A stretch of 64,000 nt of DNA from a virus. The stretch spans positions 1-64,000 of IMG/VR virus record IMGVR_UViG_3300025010_000002; one strand, given 5' to 3'. Made by a program: the position numbers and the translations under genes. Positions within the stretch are counted from its first letter, which is position 1. Every line of letters starts with the position of its first letter. The notes beneath the pieces were generated by a model. The model ran no database searches. It saw nothing but the letters and a program-made list of their open reading frames with translations, and was not told the DNA's origin. Below are positions 47,655 to 57,077 of the stretch, piece after piece.

Positions 47655-48844
47655 TGCAAGGTATCTTTGGGCAGTACGCAATATCAATATATGTTGAGGG
47701 AAATCCATTACCACTCAATACGCACAACCTTGAGAAAATGTATCTTGTTGAGTCAATAAATAATTTCCTTCCAACACTTCATCTAGAGTACCTTGATAAC
47801 AATAATATTTTTGATCAACAGTACCCTCTTCTTGGAGATGACAATGTTGAGTTATACATTGGTCAGAATACTCCTGACATAGCTACTGAGGGTCAGTTTA
47901 TAAATGGTGTTAGATTCTTAGTTTACAACTTTAAGGTTACTCCGTCCCATATTAAAGATGCATACCTATATCATATTGACTGTGTTCATATTGCACAGGA
48001 TGGAATGTTCCAGCCAGCTATAACAAGGGCATTCAGAAGCAAGACCAGCTCCGAAGTGTTTCAGAATATCATTGCTGACATGGGCTTTGAGACCGGCGAT
48101 GTAGAGTCAACTGATGACCGGCAGACCTGGATCCAAGCTAGCTGGGACAATGCTACAATGATTCGCCATCTCATCTCTAACGCCAGAGCCATCCAGGATC
48201 GCACTGGGCTGCTCTGTTATGGCAATAGAGACAGCAAGTTCTCGTACTGCACCTATGAGCACCTTATCAAGAAGCAGCCCACAGCGAGGCTCTCATACGC
48301 CATAGACGTGCGTTCTGTGCAGGTGGCAGGCATTGACTCAGAGAATGACACCATGAGCTCCTACCTGTCTGGGGCTAGTGGTGCAACAGCTCAGTACTTT
48401 GATTACTCAAAGAAGCAGTTCAAGACTGAGCCATTCGACATAACAGATTGTTCACGAAGAGATACTTTGCCCGACTCAATCATCCGCAGAGAGCGTCTCA
48501 AGGGTGATAATATCTCCGTATACTTTGGTACCAATACAGATAACAGTTACAAGGGTAGACATGAAGCATACGTTAAGAATATTATTTCTGGAAGTTTCAC
48601 TGGAATGCAGAAGATTTCGTGCTTGTCAGAGACCCTTTCCAATATACATATAGGAGACGTGGTTGACTTCAGTATTCCATTTGATAGCTCATCTGCAATT
48701 AACAAAGGTAGCGCAGGACTCTGGGTTGTATACGCAATCAACACAGCTATCAAGGATCGTGTCTATCGTCGCTACACACTCACTAGGTCATGCATAAACC
48801 CAAGTGAGGAAAAGGTTAAGAGAAATAACTTGGTGACTCTATGA
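47654..48844 (+). CDS. Baseplate hub protein (gp27/gpD-like)
   Basis: A 396-aa hub protein with pattern 'YLYHIDCVHIAQDGMFQPAI', 'FRSKTSSEVFQNIIADMGFE' and 'QTWIQASWDNATMIRHLISN', which resembles the GpD/gp27 hub family (tail-tube-like domains with an inserted helical domain). A C-terminal 'IGDVVDFSIPFDSSSAINKG' strand pair follows. It is directly followed by the gp5-like spike with an ATGA overlap, as expected for hub-spike partners. Confidence 0.75.
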   Translation: MQGIFGQYAISIYVEGNPLPLNTHNLEKMYLVESINNFLPTLHLEYLDNNNIFDQQYPLLGDDNVELYIGQNTPDIATEGQFINGVRFLVYNFKVTPSHIKDAYLYHIDCVHIAQDGMFQPAITRAFRSKTSSEVFQNIIADMGFETGDVESTDDRQTWIQASWDNATMIRHLISNARAIQDRTGLLCYGNRDSKFSYCTYEHLIKKQPTARLSYAIDVRSVQVAGIDSENDTMSSYLSGASGATAQYFDYSKKQFKTEPFDITDCSRRDTLPDSIIRRERLKGDNISVYFGTNTDNSYKGRHEAYVKNIISGSFTGMQKISCLSETLSNIHIGDVVDFSIPFDSSSAINKGSAGLWVVYAINTAIKDRVYRRYTLTRSCINPSEEKVKRNNLVTL

Positions 48845-49815
48845 GCAAAGTATATACAGTTAAGCGTAAAGAAGATCGTTACTGGGGGAACTACAGGGGA
48901 GAAGTGGTAGCTGTTGATGATCCACTTAAAGCCTGTAGAGCCCGTGTTCGTATTCACCCTGCCTTCACTGAAGTCCCTAAGGATGATATTCCATGGGCTG
49001 TCACAGCTGCACCACTCTTCTTTGGTGTAGGACAGGATCAGGGAGTAATAGCTGTTCCACCAGTTGGCTCATGGGTATGGTGCTTCTTTGAGAACGGTGA
49101 CATCTATCAGCCAGTGTACTTTGCATCTGCTCCAGCCATGGAGAACAATGTGCCTGATGGTCCACTGCGTGGTCGTGGCGAGACAGATGACATTGCTGAC
49201 GATATGGAAGCAACAAAGATTGATGCTGGAGATTGGTCGGAACCCTCAGTCCCAGTGGGTACAGTTTATCCAAAGTCAACAGTAGCAAAGAATAGCGGCG
49301 GGTTCCTATTTGAGATGGATGAAACCCCTGGGGACAGGAAGCTAGTGATTCGTCATCCATCCGGTAGCCGCATTGTAATGAACGAGGATGGTGACATTAT
49401 CCTCCATGCAGCTGGTGATCTATACTCACTAGCTGAAGCTGATTCCTACGAGTACGCAGGTGCAAGCAGGCAGACAAAGATAGAAGCGTCTGATACCACC
49501 AAGGCTGTTGATATTACCTCTGAAGCATCAGCAACTAATAACGTTACTGGAGTAGCTGGAATCAATGTTACCAGCTCAGGGGTACTTGCTCTGCAGGTTG
49601 CCAGCATTTCATTCTTTGGTGGATCTGCTACCATTGCAGGACCTATCACACTTAATATTACAGATGCTCTGAATATCACAGCTACAGCAATGAACTTCAA
49701 TAGTGGTACCAAGGGAGTGGCAAGAATTGACGACGCTACTGGTCCGCAAATAGGTGGGGCACCTGCGCACTACCATCTTATACAGGGTGGAAGTTCCACT
49801 ATTTTAATGGGGTAA
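48841..49815 (+). CDS. Baseplate spike (gp5/VgrG-like)
   Basis: A 324-aa spike. The N-terminal OB domain (~15-105) has 'YRGEVVAVDDPLKACRARVR' and 'GVIAVPPVGSWVWCFFENGD', followed by 'IYQPVYFAS', typical of gp5/VgrG. A linker then leads to a long C-terminal beta-helix (~150-300) with 'LVIRHPSGSRIVMNEDGDII' and repetitive T/A/N strands ('ITLNITDALNITATAMNFNS'). No lysozyme domain is inserted, unlike T4 gp5; the cell-wall enzymes are in the two upstream tail proteins instead. Confidence 0.85.
   Translation: MSKVYTVKRKEDRYWGNYRGEVVAVDDPLKACRARVRIHPAFTEVPKDDIPWAVTAAPLFFGVGQDQGVIAVPPVGSWVWCFFENGDIYQPVYFASAPAMENNVPDGPLRGRGETDDIADDMEATKIDAGDWSEPSVPVGTVYPKSTVAKNSGGFLFEMDETPGDRKLVIRHPSGSRIVMNEDGDIILHAAGDLYSLAEADSYEYAGASRQTKIEASDTTKAVDITSEASATNNVTGVAGINVTSSGVLALQVASISFFGGSATIAGPITLNITDALNITATAMNFNSGTKGVARIDDATGPQIGGAPAHYHLIQGGSSTILMG
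49778..49784 (+). promoter_or_regulatory. Candidate late promoter TTATACA
   Basis: Reads ccatcTTATACAgggtg inside the spike gene; 35 nt separate it from the ATG at 49820, matching the other copies. Confidence 0.5.
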
Positions 49816-49819
49816 GGTG

Positions 49820-50248
49820 ATGGAAGATAACTATTTAGAAGATTGTGAGCTCGGGGTTGACAACACTCCACGCAGAGAATCAGCTTGGTATGCACATCTG
49901 GAAGGTATGCCAACCATAAAGGAGCATGTATCAGAAGCTGCCCGTGATCTTGTAGATACCTATTTTGGTGATTGGGATAACAAGATAGAGGACATTACCA
50001 TCTCTGATAATTATCTAAATGGCTCTAATACAATAACCTTAACTGTGTACTTTAATCTTGGTGAGGAAGGGTTGGAACTCATTTCAGACGTTGCAGCAAA
50101 GATTGATCTTGTTCCATACTTTGATGGTGCTAATGCAGAGCTATATATAAAGAGTTCCTTATACACTGAATATGACACAGAGAAGTCAATTACTACATAT
50201 TCAGTACTCAGTGACTCCTGGCTTAAAACACCAGACGAGATGATTTAG
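49820..50248 (+). CDS. Hypothetical baseplate-operon protein
   Basis: The start is the ATG at 49820 (142 aa, MEDNYLEDCELGVDNTPRRE) with a taagg site; a GTG at 49817 is possible. Acidic alpha/beta protein ('TLTVYFNLGEEGLELISDVA'). It sits between the spike and gp25-like genes, where small baseplate proteins are usual. The family is not recognised. Confidence 0.55.
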   Translation: MEDNYLEDCELGVDNTPRRESAWYAHLEGMPTIKEHVSEAARDLVDTYFGDWDNKIEDITISDNYLNGSNTITLTVYFNLGEEGLELISDVAAKIDLVPYFDGANAELYIKSSLYTEYDTEKSITTYSVLSDSWLKTPDEMI

Positions 50249-50256
50249 AGGTACTA

Positions 50257-50649
50257 ATGGCAACAGTAGATGAAGTAAAAGGATTAATGCAGTACTCCGA
50301 TGTCAACAACACTCTCTCCACGGGTATTGATGGTAATATTACTATCGCCTATGGAGTTGATGCTGTCAAGGGTAGCGTTGTAAATATTCTGTCCACTATG
50401 CGTGGTGAACGCCCTATGCTCCGTGACTTTGGTGCGTCACTTCGCTCACTTCTATTTGAAGCAGCTGATGAAAAACTGAAGACTGTTGTTATCTCTATGA
50501 TTCAGAAAGAGATAGCTAAGTGGGATCCTCGCCCACGCATTGATGACATTGTAGTTGACATTGATCCAGATGGACACTCAATGAACATGAAGATTGCCTG
50601 CACTGTTATTATGACCGGCGCACAATTTGTAGCAGAAGTTTCTCTCTAG
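50257..50649 (+). CDS. Baseplate wedge protein (gp25/GpW-like)
   Basis: A 130-aa protein with the gp25 family core: 'VDAVKGSVVNILSTMRGERP' followed by 'MLRDFGASLRSLLFEAADE' and 'IQKEIAKWDPRPRIDDIVVD'. gp25 is the conserved wedge protein that links to the sheath initiator; it is related to lysozyme-like gpW_gp25 but has no enzymatic role. It is followed directly by the gp6-like gene. Confidence 0.93.
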   Translation: MATVDEVKGLMQYSDVNNTLSTGIDGNITIAYGVDAVKGSVVNILSTMRGERPMLRDFGASLRSLLFEAADEKLKTVVISMIQKEIAKWDPRPRIDDIVVDIDPDGHSMNMKIACTVIMTGAQFVAEVSL

Positions 50650-50659
50650 GAGATAGATA

Positions 50660-52771
50660 ATGCCTAACATCCCATATAGTGAATTCAGCTTTGATAATCT
50701 AGTAAAGAACCTATCTAACCAGTTGGCTAAAGAGCCCACATGGACTGATGCTTATCGCAGTAGCACTGGTCAGACACTCATTGAACTGTTTGCCTATGTT
50801 GGCGATGTCATGCATTACTCTCTTGAACGTGCAATTGAGGAGAGCTACTTAGACACAGCTCGCCTTGAGTCATCCATTGTTCGTGCAGCAAAGCTTCTGA
50901 ACTACCAGCCACAGCGGCGTGTATCAGCAAGCTGCACAGTTCGTTTTACTCTGCCAGCTGCACATGGGTATAACATTATTATCCCACGTGGAACAGTTGT
51001 AACTGATGACGAGAATAGCCTAAAGTTTATTGTCAATGAAGACACCTCAATCAATGCAGGTGAGACATTTAAAGACATCAATTGCGTTGAGGGTAGCCTG
51101 TATGAAGTTCAGATCACAAGTTCAGGTCAGGCTAGTCAGTCCTATGTTCTTGAGAGCACAGTAATTGAGAACACTGGTGTTCGCCTGTACGTAACACATG
51201 GCAGTGCAGACACAGCATGGGAACTGGTTGATGCTCTACTACCCACTGCAACAAAGGAAGGGATTCAGTTCCAGGCGTTTGAGGTAAATGAGCTCCCCAA
51301 TAAGTATCTCCTAGTCAAGCTTGGTGACGGAGACTTCGGCCAGATTCCAGAGCAGGGTGATACCATCACTATTGAGTACCTAGTGTCCAAGGGTCTTGAG
51401 GGCAACATTGCATCAACTGGTGTCCTGACACGTATTGTCAATGCCATCTATGACAGCACTGGAGCAATCTATGCACAGCTAACCTGCTCCAATGTTACTC
51501 CTGCAACAGGTGGTATTGAGCGTGAAACAGCAGCTGATATTAAGTCACTGGCTCCACTTGTGTTCCAGACTGGTGACCGTGCAGTTACCAAGCTTGACCA
51601 TGAGGCACTGTTGAAGCTTGATACCAGTGTGGACAAGGTTTATATTGAGGCAGAGCGTGACCTGTTCCCACCTAACTATGACATGTTCAATCGTGTAAAT
51701 ATCTATCTGCTCCGCAAGCTTGACAACACGGGAGTTCCACAGGCTGTTACAGATGAGTGGTTGTTTGGTTCGTCAACTGATGCCAGTATGACTAAGCCAG
51801 ACAAGGGAACTCTTCTGGGTAACCTTTATGACAAGGGTATGATCTCAATCCGCTATGAAGCATATGAGGGAACGATTATTAAGTTTGACGTTGACATGAA
51901 TGCATATGTGCGCTATGGTCAGGATCTAACCATTGCACGTACTAATGTTGAGACTGCCTTGCGTGATGCATTGTCATACGATGCAGCTGAACTTAACCAG
52001 GATATCATTCGCTCAGTTGTTACCAGCCAGGCTAATCTAGCTTCTGGCATTACCTACACTGAAGTTGACATGAAGGTGTACTCGCCTGTAACTGTAACTT
52101 CAGGCAATGTATCTTCGTTCACCCTGCCACTACTCCCAGTAGCAAAGAGCAATTTCTACCTGTACGTAAATGGGGTTATGGTTGGTAAGGATGATGGGGC
52201 TGGTAGCATTGTTACAGCTGGTGAGTACCTGTCAGTTACTCCTCATCCTTACACAGTTAATTCTGGCAACATTGATTATGTCACAGGTGTTATCAATGCA
52301 ATGTTTGCAACACCAATCCCAAGTGGTAACACTGTCTCAGCAAAGTACAAGCAGAGTCGTGAGCAAGTAAAGACCATTAAGAACTCACTGTTGAGTGTTC
52401 CATACACCCACCAGATCGTTGACTACAACACCTATGTCCCCATTGTCCCAGGGTCATTGGTGATTAGCGCAGATGGTACTCCTATTGCACAGGATGACTA
52501 CTCAGGTAATGTTATCACCTATAATGGTTCACTTTCATCCCGCTATTCAGTTGACACAGGCACTGGCGATAATGATATCAACTACACCACAGGCACTATT
52601 CAGGCTTATGTTAACTACAATGGTAGCACCCCAACTGATGATATCCCAACCCGTGCAGTGTTCACTATTGAGTACGCTCAGAGTATTCCAAGTGATGACA
52701 TTACGGTTGGTCCTACTCAGTGTGCTGTTCTCAATAATATTTATACCACTATGAAGTACATTGGGGAGTAG
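50660..52771 (+). CDS. Baseplate wedge protein (gp6/baseplate J-like)
   Basis: A 703-aa protein with the baseplate J pattern: N-terminal 'GQTLIELFAYVGDVMHYSLE', 'RAIEESYLDTARLESSIVRA', then the central 'GNIASTGVLTRIVNA' and 'GGIERETAADIKSLAPLVFQ', 'RAVTKLDHEALLKL'. The C-terminal ~180 residues are beta-rich ('LPVAKSNFYLYVNGVMVGKD') and repeated once ('VPIVPGSLVISADGTPIAQD'). It forms the baseplate iris with gp7-like partners. Confidence 0.88.
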   Translation: MPNIPYSEFSFDNLVKNLSNQLAKEPTWTDAYRSSTGQTLIELFAYVGDVMHYSLERAIEESYLDTARLESSIVRAAKLLNYQPQRRVSASCTVRFTLPAAHGYNIIIPRGTVVTDDENSLKFIVNEDTSINAGETFKDINCVEGSLYEVQITSSGQASQSYVLESTVIENTGVRLYVTHGSADTAWELVDALLPTATKEGIQFQAFEVNELPNKYLLVKLGDGDFGQIPEQGDTITIEYLVSKGLEGNIASTGVLTRIVNAIYDSTGAIYAQLTCSNVTPATGGIERETAADIKSLAPLVFQTGDRAVTKLDHEALLKLDTSVDKVYIEAERDLFPPNYDMFNRVNIYLLRKLDNTGVPQAVTDEWLFGSSTDASMTKPDKGTLLGNLYDKGMISIRYEAYEGTIIKFDVDMNAYVRYGQDLTIARTNVETALRDALSYDAAELNQDIIRSVVTSQANLASGITYTEVDMKVYSPVTVTSGNVSSFTLPLLPVAKSNFYLYVNGVMVGKDDGAGSIVTAGEYLSVTPHPYTVNSGNIDYVTGVINAMFATPIPSGNTVSAKYKQSREQVKTIKNSLLSVPYTHQIVDYNTYVPIVPGSLVISADGTPIAQDDYSGNVITYNGSLSSRYSVDTGTGDNDINYTTGTIQAYVNYNGSTPTDDIPTRAVFTIEYAQSIPSDDITVGPTQCAVLNNIYTTMKYIGE

Positions 52772-52776
52772 GGGAA

Positions 52777-55700
52777 ATGTCAGAACAGGATCTTACCTTT
52801 AACCACATAACCACACCTATTACATACAACACTTATTCAATTGATGACCTTGCTTCCACAAGTAGTAAGTCTATTGTGTGGATTACTGACAAGGTCGAGA
52901 ACTTCCTCCGTGAGTACGAGGAGAAGCGCACCAACACTTCCTATGAGACTGTTAACTACACTGTAACTACTTCAAACACAGCAGTGATGTTCCTCAAGGA
53001 TCCAGCGGTTACAGAGCAGAACTTCACAGAAGAGTACATCACATTCTCTGCAAATACCTCAACAAATGTTCTCAGTGTCAATCTGGTAACCAGCGCAGGA
53101 GATATTGTCACAACTCTCCTTGACGTTGATGACTACCTACGTGACGAGGATAGCCGCTATGAGATCACCTTCGCTGACAGAACTGCTGAGAATGTGTACA
53201 CCCTTAAGGTTCGTTCATTTGAGCCAACAGGAACTATCCAGTCACTAACTGTTAACCTTGATGAGACAGCGGAGATTTACACCACCCCAACCGTTAATAC
53301 TATTGACAGAACAGTTAACACGTACACCATGAATTCACTGGGTGTACAGCGCATCTCCTCATTGTCAGCTGTCAACCTGAGTCTCTTGTTCCCAGAGAAG
53401 TTCCGCATCCTTCCTGAGGTTCAGGATTTCATTAGGATCATGGAGCGTATCTACTTTGAGATCAAACAGAAATCTGAGGGAGTTATCCTGGCTAAAGACC
53501 CAGATAATTTTCCTATCCAGTACGCTTCTGACTTTGCTAATTATATTGGGCTTAACATTAATGACCTAGCACAGATGACACAGGGCTCAGTTCGGCAGCA
53601 GATTGCGTATGCTACTGAGTGGTACAAGATTAAGGGCACAGAGCTATCACTAGACACATACATGGCTACCGTTGGCTTGCTTAAGGAAATCATTCCCCTT
53701 TGGACAAGCACTTATACTGTTGATGACCTTGTTCCATATGAGGATCTCGACAAGACACACATTAACCATCCTTCATATAACACCCCACATGTCATCCTTG
53801 AGTTTGCTCATAAGGGTGGAGTGACAACTGAGCAGCTATTGCAGAATGCAGCAAAGTCAGTTGACAGTATCATCCCTGTTAACATTGTTGCTGATCGTGA
53901 GTTCGGTATCTATCCTGATTCAATTGATCCAGATGATAGCATTGATCCATTCTCTCGTGTATCAGATCATGTTGATTTCTACAGGGCAGACAGAACTCTT
54001 GTTGCTGGTAACTATGGTGTGTTTCAGACAGCCAATACTATTATCACAGGTAATGGAGAAGCGTCATCTGAAGTTGCTGATCACCCAGTGTCAGCCGCAT
54101 TTGATGGAGACCAGCTAACCTACTGGCAAGCATCTCTTACGTACACTACCAATGCAACCATTGGTATATCCAATAACACAGCACAACCACCACTTAAGAG
54201 TTTTGTGTACACTGCAAAGCACCCATGGACAAGCTTTAACATGTATGGGGAAGCAACCGGATCAAGCCCAGTTGTTTTGTACTCAGGTGTTAACTCTGTA
54301 ATTAACACTCCAGTGACAGTCATAGTAAATGATACTAACTGGTATAACAAGTACTACATGGAAATTAGTGGCAATGTAGCTCTTCAGTCTTTGTCTGAAC
54401 TTAAATTTAATGGTGGAGCTTTCTCCAAGTTATCTGTTAGTACATCAACAATAACTGAAGCATTATATGTAGTTTCTAACAGTACTGCAGCAGGACCAGA
54501 CTTTGTAGCACATGATGAAACAATGGTGTCCACTATTGTAACCCCAACTGGATTTAAGAATGTTCGTTGCGTGGAGTATGGAAACGGTATGTGGGTAGCT
54601 GGTATGGAGAGTCCATCTAACACACTAGCGTACTCCTATGATGGTATTAACTGGACTGGTCTTGGAAGCACTATATTCACTGCACACTGTAATTTTGTTA
54701 AGTACGGCGGTGGTATGTGGGTAGCAGCTGGTACTGGAACAAATAATGTTGCATACTCTAATGATGGTATTAACTGGACTGGTATAAATACAGCAACACT
54801 CTATTTGGAGGCTACTCAAGTAGCTTACGGTGGAACAAGTGGGTGGATGATTGCAAGCCCAGGAAAAATATCATGGTCTCCTGATGGTATAAACTGGACA
54901 AATGTTAAGACAACTGCATATGCACAGAATGAATCAATTGGTTTCAGTCCTACATCAGGAGTTGGGTTAGGTCGTTGGTTGCACGGTAACAGAGAAGGTT
55001 TTGCAATGGGTTACTCTGATGACAATGGAGCTTCATGGAGCTCAGTTGTAGGTGTACCACTGAATTACACACATGTGCGAGGGTACCTAAATGGTAGGTG
55101 GGTTGTTGCTGTAGGAAGTTCCGGTGGTGCATTCATTAACCCAACCAGGTGTATTCTGTGGTCAGATGATGAATGGGCTACGTACCACTCCATCCCGAAT
55201 GATCCAGGTGGTGGCCTATGGTTATTACTTAGTGACATTAAGTATATAACTACAGGAACTATGGCATCCAAGTATCTTCTTGTTGGGTATATCTGTGTAA
55301 GCCCAGCTACTGGAAGAATAGCTGGTACTGAATGTATGTGGTACGCGGATACGTTAACAGACAGTCTATCTTGTTTGGTTGGTATGGGCAAGCAGTCAAC
55401 TCCAGGAACACTAACACAGATAGCTGAGAATACAGACTTTGTTACCCCAACACCATCCGCTAATCCAGTTAAGTCCTATGTCAGCACACAGGTTTATCCA
55501 TCAGTTAATAGCCTAGCGTATGATGGGAACACTAGCACATCCTGGGTTGGTGCTAACTATTACAGAGATTTCCTTGGTATCTCTAGTAACTCAGTACTAC
55601 CTAAGGTTTCAAGAATACGCCTCTACCCAACAACAGCATTTGGTGGGTACGAAGTAGTGGACAATACTGGCTTAACCACAAACGTTGTTGCTTCTGGAAC

Positions 55701-57066
55701 TGTTAATTCAGCTGGGGTATGGTATGACATAGATATCCCTTCGTACACATATAACATTAACTCAATAGCTCTGTCTCCTATCATGAGTGCTAACATAGCT
55801 GAGATAGAATTTTATCAGTACAATGATCTACTGATTTCTGGAACACCTAAAGCATCAAGTGCAGTTATTGGTCACCCAGCATCATATGCATTTGATAACA
55901 ATGATAGCACTTGGTGGGAAGGTACAAACTCAATCAACTCAACTATTGGTATCTCAGCTAATGATGTTCAGTACGTCAATGCAGTTGAGTTTAAGGCTCA
56001 TGAAGCATTTGGCCCTTACACAATCATTGGTAGCTCAAACTCAGCCATGGAAACTCTCTATGCTGGTACGTGCAATACCACATCATGGCAGACAATTACT
56101 TTCAATGCACTTGGCAGCTACAATGAGTTCTATCTAGACATCCCACAGAATGCCATTGGTCAGGGCATTGATGAGCTCCGCTTTATCAACCAACAGGTCA
56201 TTGATGACTCAGCCTACACCTGCCCACCATGTGCATACTCAGTTAATGACATGAACCAGCCAGTGTATATGAAGGCTGCAATGCTTGACCTAACTGTTCC
56301 ATCCAATATCCGCAGAGCATCATGGACAGATATTCCTGGGACAATAGTGTACACCAAGGGTAATCTTGATAAGCCACTGTACAACCGCAATGCACTAAAC
56401 TATGGTAGGTATCATCAGGCCCAGTCAATCATCGACAACAAGATTGATTTCACTCCAACCACCAATGATCATAATGGTGAGTACTTCAATACCATCGGGT
56501 ACTTCACTGAAGATGATGACCTGTTCTACACCTCACAGTTTGAGGGTAAGGTTCAGGTTAGTGGTGACGTTAACATGATGGCAATGTCAGATCATATGGC
56601 AATGTTCGCCAGCGCACTTAAGGATGAGATCGGATCTTGCAATAATGCTGGTGATGTTAAGTACATTAATGCCAAGACTGTGGCTAAGATCAGAACTCTT
56701 GGAACAGCAGCTTGTGTGTGCAATGGTGGTATTGTTGATCCAAATACCCATGGTATCACATACTACAAACTTGGCTACGAAACTGATGGTGTTGCAATTA
56801 ATACCAATATGACTGATGTTAACAACCCATTCTTTGATAGCAGGTACAGCTCTGACCCAGTTAATCTGTCAGTTGTTTACAATCCAACTGCCAATACACT
56901 GGCTATACAGTCAGACTTATTTATACCATCTATTAGTGGTAACTTGGTTAACGAGGTGGGTTACTTCTCAGCAAATACATTGCTCTGTATCACTCGTTTT
57001 AGCATGACAGACAAATGTCGTAAGTCAAATTACGGTAAATATTTAGGCTGCACAATCAGCCTTTAG
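52777..57066 (+). CDS. Giant baseplate/receptor-binding protein
   Basis: A 1429-aa protein, the largest in the window. The N-terminal ~400 residues are baseplate-like ('PEKFRILPEVQDFIRIMERI', 'SVRQQIAYATEWYKIKGTEL'), resembling wedge gp7 or tail-protein-I partners of gp6. Three discoidin-like (F5/8C) modules follow at ~430-545, ~902-1012 and ~1025-1138 (each with 'AFDGDQLTYWQAS' or 'AFDNNDSTWWEG'). Between them (~590-810) is a beta-propeller-like stretch with Asp-box repeats ('YSYDGINWTG', 'YSNDGINWTG', 'WSPDGINWTN', 'YSDDNGASWSS'). A structural C-terminus completes it. It likely links the baseplate to host-glycan binding. Confidence 0.75.
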   Translation: MSEQDLTFNHITTPITYNTYSIDDLASTSSKSIVWITDKVENFLREYEEKRTNTSYETVNYTVTTSNTAVMFLKDPAVTEQNFTEEYITFSANTSTNVLSVNLVTSAGDIVTTLLDVDDYLRDEDSRYEITFADRTAENVYTLKVRSFEPTGTIQSLTVNLDETAEIYTTPTVNTIDRTVNTYTMNSLGVQRISSLSAVNLSLLFPEKFRILPEVQDFIRIMERIYFEIKQKSEGVILAKDPDNFPIQYASDFANYIGLNINDLAQMTQGSVRQQIAYATEWYKIKGTELSLDTYMATVGLLKEIIPLWTSTYTVDDLVPYEDLDKTHINHPSYNTPHVILEFAHKGGVTTEQLLQNAAKSVDSIIPVNIVADREFGIYPDSIDPDDSIDPFSRVSDHVDFYRADRTLVAGNYGVFQTANTIITGNGEASSEVADHPVSAAFDGDQLTYWQASLTYTTNATIGISNNTAQPPLKSFVYTAKHPWTSFNMYGEATGSSPVVLYSGVNSVINTPVTVIVNDTNWYNKYYMEISGNVALQSLSELKFNGGAFSKLSVSTSTITEALYVVSNSTAAGPDFVAHDETMVSTIVTPTGFKNVRCVEYGNGMWVAGMESPSNTLAYSYDGINWTGLGSTIFTAHCNFVKYGGGMWVAAGTGTNNVAYSNDGINWTGINTATLYLEATQVAYGGTSGWMIASPGKISWSPDGINWTNVKTTAYAQNESIGFSPTSGVGLGRWLHGNREGFAMGYSDDNGASWSSVVGVPLNYTHVRGYLNGRWVVAVGSSGGAFINPTRCILWSDDEWATYHSIPNDPGGGLWLLLSDIKYITTGTMASKYLLVGYICVSPATGRIAGTECMWYADTLTDSLSCLVGMGKQSTPGTLTQIAENTDFVTPTPSANPVKSYVSTQVYPSVNSLAYDGNTSTSWVGANYYRDFLGISSNSVLPKVSRIRLYPTTAFGGYEVVDNTGLTTNVVASGTVNSAGVWYDIDIPSYTYNINSIALSPIMSANIAEIEFYQYNDLLISGTPKASSAVIGHPASYAFDNNDSTWWEGTNSINSTIGISANDVQYVNAVEFKAHEAFGPYTIIGSSNSAMETLYAGTCNTTSWQTITFNALGSYNEFYLDIPQNAIGQGIDELRFINQQVIDDSAYTCPPCAYSVNDMNQPVYMKAAMLDLTVPSNIRRASWTDIPGTIVYTKGNLDKPLYNRNALNYGRYHQAQSIIDNKIDFTPTTNDHNGEYFNTIGYFTEDDDLFYTSQFEGKVQVSGDVNMMAMSDHMAMFASALKDEIGSCNNAGDVKYINAKTVAKIRTLGTAACVCNGGIVDPNTHGITYYKLGYETDGVAINTNMTDVNNPFFDSRYSSDPVNLSVVYNPTANTLAIQSDLFIPSISGNLVNEVGYFSANTLLCITRFSMTDKCRKSNYGKYLGCTISL

Positions 57067-57077
57067 GAGAATGATAA

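Noticed and set aside
50159-50165. Plus-strand TTATACA upstream of the gp25-like gene.
   Set aside because: The gap of about 91 nt to the ATG at 50257 does not match the 32-36 nt class; left as uncertain.
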